A DNA stretch of 20,920 nt from JACDBE01 sp051002015 (GTDB lineage Bacteria; Actinomycetota; Acidimicrobiia; Spongiisociales; UBA5794): contig JBPCMS010000112.1 in the NCBI GenBank assembly GCA_051002015.1, forward strand, positions 1 to 20,920, given 5' to 3'. Made by a program: the position numbers and the translations under genes. Positions 16,921 to 20,920 of this stretch are shown piece after piece. The stretch's first letter is position 1; each line of letters begins with the position of its first letter. The notes below the pieces were generated by a model that searched no databases, was not told the origin of the DNA, and saw only the letters and a program-made list of their open reading frames with translations.

Positions 16921-18147
16921 TTCGGCGAACGGGTCGTGGAGGGGGTGGATGCCGTCTTCGGTGATGGCGGTGTGGTCTGCTCCGGCGGCAACCGGGAGCC
17001 AGATCACAAACGAGGCTCCGGCGCCGCGCACCGAGCGCAGGGTCAGCTCACCGGCGTGGGCCTTGGCGATCTGACGGGCGATGGCCAACCCCAATCCGTT
17101 GCGGGTCTCGGTGCCGATGCTGGACCCGTCCCCGCTCCACCCACGCTGGAAAACCGCCTCGTGGTCCCGGACATCGATCCCCGGACCTTGGTCGGCCACC
17201 CCAACCCAGGCGAACCCATGGCGTCTGCCGGTGCCGATCTCGATGGTGGAGCCCTCCCTGGTGAGCCGCACCGCGTTGTTCACCAGGTTGCCCAACGCCC
17301 GCTTCAACCCCTCGACATCGACGTCGACCACGGCGTCCTCTCCTACGTAGGCCACGTCGACCTTGCGTTCCCCCATCGGCCCGATGTACTCGGCGACCAC
17401 CTGGTCGGCCATGGTCCGTAGCGACACCGGGGTGCGCACCGACGCCGGGATGTCGCGGCGGGCGAACACCACCAGGTCGTCGACGGTCTGCGCCGCCCGG
17501 TCGACGGTGCGGCGCACCACCTCGGCGGTCTTGCGGAACGTGTCCACGTCGGCGCCCGGGTCGGACAGCACCACATCGAGGTTGGTGGCCATCACCGCCA
17601 GCGGGTTGCGCAGCTCGTGCGAGGTGTCCTGGATGAACCTGCGCTGCCCCTCGGCCCCGTCCTCCAGCCGCTCCAACATGGCGTCGAAGGTGTCGGCCAG
17701 CTCCCTCAGCTCGTCGTCGGGTCCCCCGAGGTCGATCCGCTCCGACAGGTCGCCTGCCTGGATCTCCTTGGCGACCGCGGTGATCCGCCCGATGGGGCGC
17801 AGGGTGCGGTCGGCGATGACCCATCCGGCTGCTATCGACAGCGGGAACAGCCCCACCATGGCGATCACCGAGTAGCGGCGCAGCGTCTCCAGCGCCCGCT
17901 CGTTGGCGAGCTGCTCGACGGTGACCAGCCGACCCTCGATCTGCTCGGCGACGATGATCTGGTTGCCCAGGGGGTCGAAGAACGTGGTCAGCTCCAGCCG
18001 CTGCGCCATCTCGACGTCCTTGAGCGATTGGCCGAGGGCGTAGTTGACCCCGGCGACGACCAGGAAGGCCATCCCGAACACCACCAGCGAGAAGGTGAGC
18101 GCCAGCCGGAACCGGATCGACCGGAAGAAAGCGGTGAGACGGCTCAC
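16915..18147 (-). CDS. sensor histidine kinase
   Basis: A 410-residue transmembrane kinase. TM1 is about 14-36, a short extracytoplasmic sensor loop about 37-91, TM2 about 92-113, HAMP about 114-165. The H-box is FIQDTSHELRNPLAVM with the phosphorylated H177. The catalytic domain has the N box NLVNNAVRL (N291/N292), G1 DQGPGID (320-326) and G2 NGLGLAIAR (351-359). The start is GTG at 18147, overlapping the response-regulator stop by four bases (GTGA); the longer frame to 18285 is inside that gene. It should autophosphorylate on an envelope signal and pass phosphate to the regulator. The small sensor loop carries no recognisable ligand domain. The HtrA/MoxR unit directly downstream suggests an envelope-stress stimulus. 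Confidence 0.95.
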   Translation of the reverse strand: MSRLTAFFRSIRFRLALTFSLVVFGMAFLVVAGVNYALGQSLKDVEMAQRLELTTFFDPLGNQIIVAEQIEGRLVTVEQLANERALETLRRYSVIAMVGLFPLSIAAGWVIADRTLRPIGRITAVAKEIQAGDLSERIDLGGPDDELRELADTFDAMLERLEDGAEGQRRFIQDTSHELRNPLAVMATNLDVVLSDPGADVDTFRKTAEVVRRTVDRAAQTVDDLVVFARRDIPASVRTPVSLRTMADQVVAEYIGPMGERKVDVAYVGEDAVVDVDVEGLKRALGNLVNNAVRLTREGSTIEIGTGRRHGFAWVGVADQGPGIDVRDHEAVFQRGWSGDGSSIGTETRNGLGLAIARQIAKAHAGELTLRSVRGAGASFVIWLPVAAGADHTAITEDGIHPLHDPFAES

Positions 18148-18830
18148 GGGTCCTCGATCAAGCGGTACCCGGCTCCGATCACGGTCTCGATGACGTCCTC
18201 GGCCCCCTCGTTGCGTAGCTTGCGCCGCAGGTTGGAGACCGTCACCCGCACCGTGTTGGTGAAAGGATCGGCGTGCTCGTCCCACACATGCTCCAGCAGC
18301 CGCTCGGCGGAGAGCACCTCGCCGCCGTGGAGCATGAAGTAGCGGAGCAGGGCGAACTCCTTGGCGGTGAGCTCGAGCGGGGCGTTACCGTACGCGGCGG
18401 TGCGCCGGGCCGCATCCAGCGACAACCGTCCCACCTGGATGACCGCCCCGGTCGATGCCGGCCCCCTCCGCCCCAGGGCCCGCACCCTGGCGAGCAGCTC
18501 GGGGAAGGCGAACGGTTTGACCAGGTAGTCATCGGCCCCGTCGTCGAGCCCAGCCACCCGGTCCTCGAGCCCATCACGGGCGGTGAGCATCAACACCCTT
18601 GGCTCCTCGTCGCCGGCAGCGCCCCCGCCCCTGATGAACCGGCACACCTGGAGGCCGTCGATGTCGGGAAGGTTCAGATCGAGGCACACCAGGTCGTACT
18701 CGCTGACCCCCAGCTTGTCGATTGCCTCCCCACCGGCGCCGACCAGATCGACGGCGTAACCCTCCCGGCGCAACCCGGTGGCGAGCGCCGAGGCCAGATC
18801 GGGTTCATCCTCCACCACCAGCACACGCAC
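18144..18830 (-). CDS. OmpR/PhoB-family response regulator
   Basis: A 228-residue regulator. The receiver domain (about 1-118) has the acidic pocket E7/D8, phosphoacceptor D51 (VCLDLNLPD), T83 and K105 (LVKPF). The C-terminal winged helix (about 128-226) includes ELTAKEFALLRYFM, TNTVRVTVSNLRRKL and GAGYRLIE. I choose GTG at 18830 because GAAGGAGG lies about seven bases upstream and the domain then starts as RVLVVEDEP. An ATG at 18878 would add 16 residues and is the alternative. It is the first gene of the two-gene operon with the kinase and diverges from the nuclease gene. Phosphorylated, it would bind DNA as a dimer; likely targets are its own promoter region and possibly the HtrA unit. Confidence 0.95.
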   Translation of the reverse strand: MRVLVVEDEPDLASALATGLRREGYAVDLVGAGGEAIDKLGVSEYDLVCLDLNLPDIDGLQVCRFIRGGGAAGDEEPRVLMLTARDGLEDRVAGLDDGADDYLVKPFAFPELLARVRALGRRGPASTGAVIQVGRLSLDAARRTAAYGNAPLELTAKEFALLRYFMLHGGEVLSAERLLEHVWDEHADPFTNTVRVTVSNLRRKLRNEGAEDVIETVIGAGYRLIEDP

Positions 18831-18879
18831 CGGGCCGCCTCCTTCGTCGGGATTGAGGGTACGCCGCTCGACCGCCATC

Positions 18880-18925
18880 GCAACCGTGCCCGGCGAGGTC
18901 GGGGGCGTGACCCGGCTACGGTTGC
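18880..18925. repeat. 8-bp inverted repeat in a divergent promoter region
   Basis: GCAACCGT (18880-18887) and ACGGTTGC (18918-18925) are exact inverted copies with 30 bases between them. They lie between the response regulator and the nuclease gene, and the right copy overlaps the nuclease -10 box. They may be a paired regulator site or mirrored promoter elements. Confidence 0.45.
18917..18922 (+). promoter_or_regulatory. -10 box of a probable leaderless nuclease mRNA
   Basis: TACGGT fits TAnnnT and ends seven bases before the ATG at 18930, so transcription should start at or one base before the start codon. No Shine-Dalgarno sequence is present and no -35 is evident. Confidence 0.4.
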
Positions 18926-18929
18926 CGCC

Positions 18930-19808
18930 ATGCCCAGGAGGCTCCTCATCGTCCTGTGCTGCGTGCTGATCGCCGCCTGCTCGGGCGGCGTCGAGGTGGG
19001 CAGCGCCACCACCACCACCCCCGATGCCCCCACCGGATCCCCGGCAGGCACCAGCGGTGGCACCCCTCCCCCCGGTGAGACGGTGCGGGTGGTGACCGTC
19101 TTCGACGGTGACTCGATACTGGTCGAGACCGTCACCGGCGAGCGGGAGGTGCGGCTGGCCGGCATCAACGCCCCCGAGACCGACGAGTGCTTCGGGGCGG
19201 AGGCGGAGCAGTGGATGGTGGAGCGGGCCGGTGAGGAGGTCACCCTGGTCACCATCCCCGACGAGGACGACGAGGACCAGTTCGGACGGCTGCTGCGCGA
19301 TGTGTGGGCCGGCGAGGTGTGGCTCAACCGGGCCGCCGCCGCCGAGGGCTACGCCATGACCCTGCACACCGGGCGGTTCGGCGAGGAGGAGCTGGCCGTC
19401 GCCGGGGACGCCGCCTGGGAGGACCGGCTCGGGATGTGGGCGGTCGACGCCTGCGGCCCCGCACCCGAAGGCGTGGTGGTCACCGAGTTCGTGTTCGATC
19501 CCCCCGGACCCGACGACGACGTGCCCAACGACGAGTACGTGGTGATCGAGAACATCACCGGCGAGCCGGTCGACGTGTCCGGCTGGGTGCTGCGCGACGA
19601 GTCGTCCCAGCACCGCTACCGGTTCGAGGACGGCGCCGTGCTCCAACCGGGTGTGCCGGTCACCGTCCGCTCCGGTTGCGGCGACAGCACCCCCACCGAC
19701 CGGCACTGGTGCGCCGACGGCCCGGTGTGGTCCAACCAGGGCGACACCGTTCTGCTCCAGACCGCCGGCGGAACCGTCGTCGCCCGCGTCCCCTACACCG
19801 GCGAGTAG
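18930..19808 (+). CDS. lipoprotein nuclease: SNase domain plus lamin-tail domain
   Basis: A 292-residue exported protein. The signal peptide ends in LIAAC with lipidated C17, then a Thr/Pro/Gly linker (about 20-48). A staphylococcal-nuclease-like domain (about 51-176) has VFDGDSILV, RLAGINAPE and QFGRLLRDV. These match the calcium, arginine and glutamate positions of S. aureus nuclease, except that Asn stands where Asp40 would be. A lamin-tail domain (about 185-292) follows, with VVTEFVFDPP, DEYVVIENITGEPVDVSGW and a Cys pair (SGCGDS...HWCADG). The start is ATG at 18930. It probably cuts nucleic acid outside the membrane, for nutrient use or matrix remodelling. The substitution leaves activity open, although INAPE variants occur in other family members. 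Confidence 0.88.
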   Translation: MPRRLLIVLCCVLIAACSGGVEVGSATTTTPDAPTGSPAGTSGGTPPPGETVRVVTVFDGDSILVETVTGEREVRLAGINAPETDECFGAEAEQWMVERAGEEVTLVTIPDEDDEDQFGRLLRDVWAGEVWLNRAAAAEGYAMTLHTGRFGEEELAVAGDAAWEDRLGMWAVDACGPAPEGVVVTEFVFDPPGPDDDVPNDEYVVIENITGEPVDVSGWVLRDESSQHRYRFEDGAVLQPGVPVTVRSGCGDSTPTDRHWCADGPVWSNQGDTVLLQTAGGTVVARVPYTGE

Positions 19809-19814
19809 CCGCTC

Positions 19815-20393
19815 TCAGTCGACCCGGTAGCTCTGCGGGCAGATCCTGTTGAGATCTTCCCACTCCGCCTGACTGAGCATCCCCGGGCTGATGTCGTTGT
19901 AGGGAGCCCATGACTCCTCACCGGTGAAGTTCAGATATGAATCAATGTACGTCTCGACCGAGGGTGGCTCACTGATCTCGAACCCCTCGGCTTCGAGACA
20001 CGTCTTCAGGCTGAGGTTGTAGGCGTACGACCCCTCGAAGTACTCACGGGTCGGCTCGGATAGAGGCGAGATCCTTCCGGCGGCAACCAGGTCGTCTCTG
20101 CACCCCTCTTGCAGCTCAAAGATTGGCGTGGCATCTTGGCCGGGGAGGGTAGGGATCTCGATCCCCCCATCGTCGGTAGCAGTTGCAGCGATCCCATGCT
20201 CGGCGAGACACTCGACGACCAACCGGTTTCGCTCGGCCAACGCATCAGCAAGGTATGCACCGTGCTCCGGACCGACCACGGGAGCGTTGGGGTTATACGG
20301 CGCATGGGCACTCCCCGAACATGATAGCGTCGCTGCCCCGAGCAAGATTACGCCAACCGCCGACCGTACCCCACGCCATGCCAAATTGACCAT
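19815..20393 (-). CDS. putative lipoprotein of unknown function
   Basis: A 192-residue protein with a signal-peptide-like N-terminus (hydrophobic 12-23) ending at C25 in ATLSCSGS. This is an imperfect lipobox, so it may be lipidated or simply secreted. The mature part has four cysteines. Two sit in similar motifs, ECLAEHGIAAT and TCLEAEGFEIS, about 80 residues apart, suggesting two related halves with disulfides. I recognise no known function. The gene follows the small secreted protein after an eight-base gap and probably shares its mRNA. Its stop is only six bases from the convergent nuclease stop. The DNA is visibly less GC-rich than the neighbouring genes. There is no clear ribosome site; the start ATG at 20393 is the first before the signal peptide. 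Confidence 0.75.
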   Translation of the reverse strand: MVNLAWRGVRSAVGVILLGAATLSCSGSAHAPYNPNAPVVGPEHGAYLADALAERNRLVVECLAEHGIAATATDDGGIEIPTLPGQDATPIFELQEGCRDDLVAAGRISPLSEPTREYFEGSYAYNLSLKTCLEAEGFEISEPPSVETYIDSYLNFTGEESWAPYNDISPGMLSQAEWEDLNRICPQSYRVD

Positions 20394-20401
20394 CGCTCAG
20401 C

Positions 20402-20716
20402 TCAGGTCTGGCACGTACCGAACGTCTGTGACACCGACAGATTACCCAAGGCGCCGATTCGCCAACCCGTATTGGTATGGCCAAAGCTCTTCTGAGTCGT
20501 GTACCAATTCAGGTCGAGGTAAAAGGTCTTGACCCCTCCGTCGTAGTGCCAGTGGTTGTGATCATCCGTGCCGCGGACCTGCGTCATCACGACTCGAGGG
20601 GAGAAACAGGCCGTCTCTCCATACTTGTAGGTCCAACCGGCGTAGGCAATCACGGGCAACGACAGGACCGCGATCAGCGTGATCAATGTCGCCACTCTAC
20701 CGATCCGCTTCCTCAT
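20402..20716 (-). CDS. small secreted protein of unknown function
   Basis: A 104-residue protein with a clear signal peptide (RKR at 2-4, hydrophobic 8-24, cleavage probably after AYA at 24-26), leaving a mature part of about 78 residues. The mature part is rich in Trp, Tyr, His, Thr and Gly, with just two cysteines, one near each end (ETACFSP, FGTCQT), which would fit a single disulfide. Its composition recalls small secreted beta-sheet proteins such as lactococcin-972-like bacteriocins, but I see no shared motif and make no such call. The start ATG at 20716 has GAGGAG seven bases upstream. It is first in a two-gene unit with the putative lipoprotein, and its lower GC suggests a different history from the flanks. 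Confidence 0.75.
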   Translation of the reverse strand: MRKRIGRVATLITLIAVLSLPVIAYAGWTYKYGETACFSPRVVMTQVRGTDDHNHWHYDGGVKTFYLDLNWYTTQKSFGHTNTGWRIGALGNLSVSQTFGTCQT

Positions 20717-20762
20717 CGCTTCGCTCCTCGCGCTTACCGACCGTTCACCACGGCCAGTGTGC

Positions 20763-20783
20763 GTTCGCTCCCCCAGAGCGAAC
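20763..20783. terminator. perfect 8-bp hairpin between the FtsX-like gene and the small secreted gene
   Basis: GTTCGCTC-CCCCA-GAGCGAAC is a perfect stem with a five-base loop. It lies 44 bases after the FtsX-like stop and 46 bases before the next start, without a T-tract. It could end the upstream transcript. If the promoter at 20795-20821 is real, it would instead form the very 5' end of the downstream mRNA as a stabilising or regulatory structure. Confidence 0.45.
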
Positions 20784-20794
20784 CCTCCATCACC

Positions 20795-20821
20795 AACCTA
20801 CACCCCCCCAGTTGCTGTCAA
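20795..20821 (-). promoter_or_regulatory. candidate promoter of the small secreted protein operon
   Basis: On the minus strand a consensus TTGACA (20821-20816) is followed by TAGGTT (20800-20795), which fits TAnnnT. The spacer is only 15 bases, shorter than ideal. Transcription would start near 20788, giving a 5' leader of about 70 bases containing the hairpin. Confidence 0.4.
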
Positions 20822-20827
20822 CCCCCT

Positions 20828-20920
20828 TCATGGCACTCGCAGGACCCGCACCGGGTCGCGGTGGGCGGCAACCACCGCGGGGATCAGGGCGGCGGCCCCG
20901 GTGGCCAACACCGACAGCAT
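20828..20920 (-). CDS. C-terminal end of an FtsX-like ABC permease (partial)
   Basis: Only the last 30 residues are in the window; the reading enters from the right edge. They read as a hydrophobic segment followed by AALIPAVVAAHRDPVRVLRVP. This matches the typical end of FtsX/MacB-type permeases, where the last helix is followed by P-x-x-x-A-x-x-x-D-P-x-x-x-L-R. The gene and probably its ATPase partner lie outside the window to the right. The substrate cannot be judged. Confidence 0.7.
   Translation of the reverse strand: MLSVLATGAAALIPAVVAAHRDPVRVLRVP

Noticed and set aside
18831..19706. Long upstream extension of the response regulator frame, opposite the nuclease.
   Set aside because: The receiver domain starts at RVLVVEDEP directly after a strong Shine-Dalgarno site; the upstream part has no domain and opposes a convincing gene.
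19795..19815. Short CGGC-GAGTA-GCCG hairpin between the nuclease and lipoprotein stops as a terminator.
   Set aside because: The four-base-pair stem is too weak to distinguish from chance in this base composition.
20402..20716. Identification of the small secreted protein as a lactococcin-972-like bacteriocin.
   Set aside because: Only size and aromatic/Gly-rich composition are similar; no shared motif is visible and no multi-TM immunity/transport gene is next to it.

Overview
The window looks like chromosomal DNA of a high-GC actinobacterium. The signs are strong G/C at third codon positions, frequent GTG starts, many 1-14 base gene overlaps, -10 boxes of TAnnnT type lying directly before start codons (possible leaderless mRNAs), and a RamB/ScfR-type regulator beside the glyoxylate-shunt genes. 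An Acidimicrobiia-like lineage would fit, but this is inference; there is no rRNA or other marker to place it. No tRNA, rRNA, CRISPR array, insertion sequence or prophage gene was seen.

Left part (1-7138, all minus strand): a tightly packed six-gene unit, read right to left: a COG4671/MurG-like glycosyltransferase, two GT4 glycosyltransferases, a fused type I ABC exporter, and two consecutive aminoglycoside-phosphotransferase-fold kinases. The second kinase runs into a poly-G/poly-C stretch at the window edge that is probably a sequencing or assembly artefact. The unit looks like a system that builds, possibly phosphorylates, and exports a glycan or glycolipid. No product can be named, and this is the best candidate in the window for an undescribed system.

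Middle (7139-12405): msrB (plus strand) converges on a RamB/ScfR-like regulator. That regulator diverges from aceB-aceA (malate synthase and isocitrate lyase, coupled by a GTGA overlap). The 99-base divergent region holds a good match to the RamB operator as I remember it, so the three genes plausibly form a self-contained acetate/fatty-acid switch.

Right-centre (12406-18830, minus): an OmpR-type response regulator and histidine kinase, then a four-gene unit of HtrA-like protease, MoxR AAA+ ATPase, DUF58 protein and a BatA-like VWA membrane protein. The order recalls mycobacterial mprA-mprB-pepD joined to a moxR-DUF58-vWA operon, which suggests an envelope-stress module. The protease lacks a PDZ domain and carries an acidic Asp/Pro/Leu repeat tail instead.

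Right end (18930-20920): a predicted lipoprotein nuclease (SNase plus lamin-tail domain) on the plus strand. Convergent to it is a pair of small exported proteins of unknown function in visibly less GC-rich DNA, with its own promoter-like sequence and 5' hairpin. The last 93 bases encode the C-terminus of an FtsX-like permease on the minus strand.
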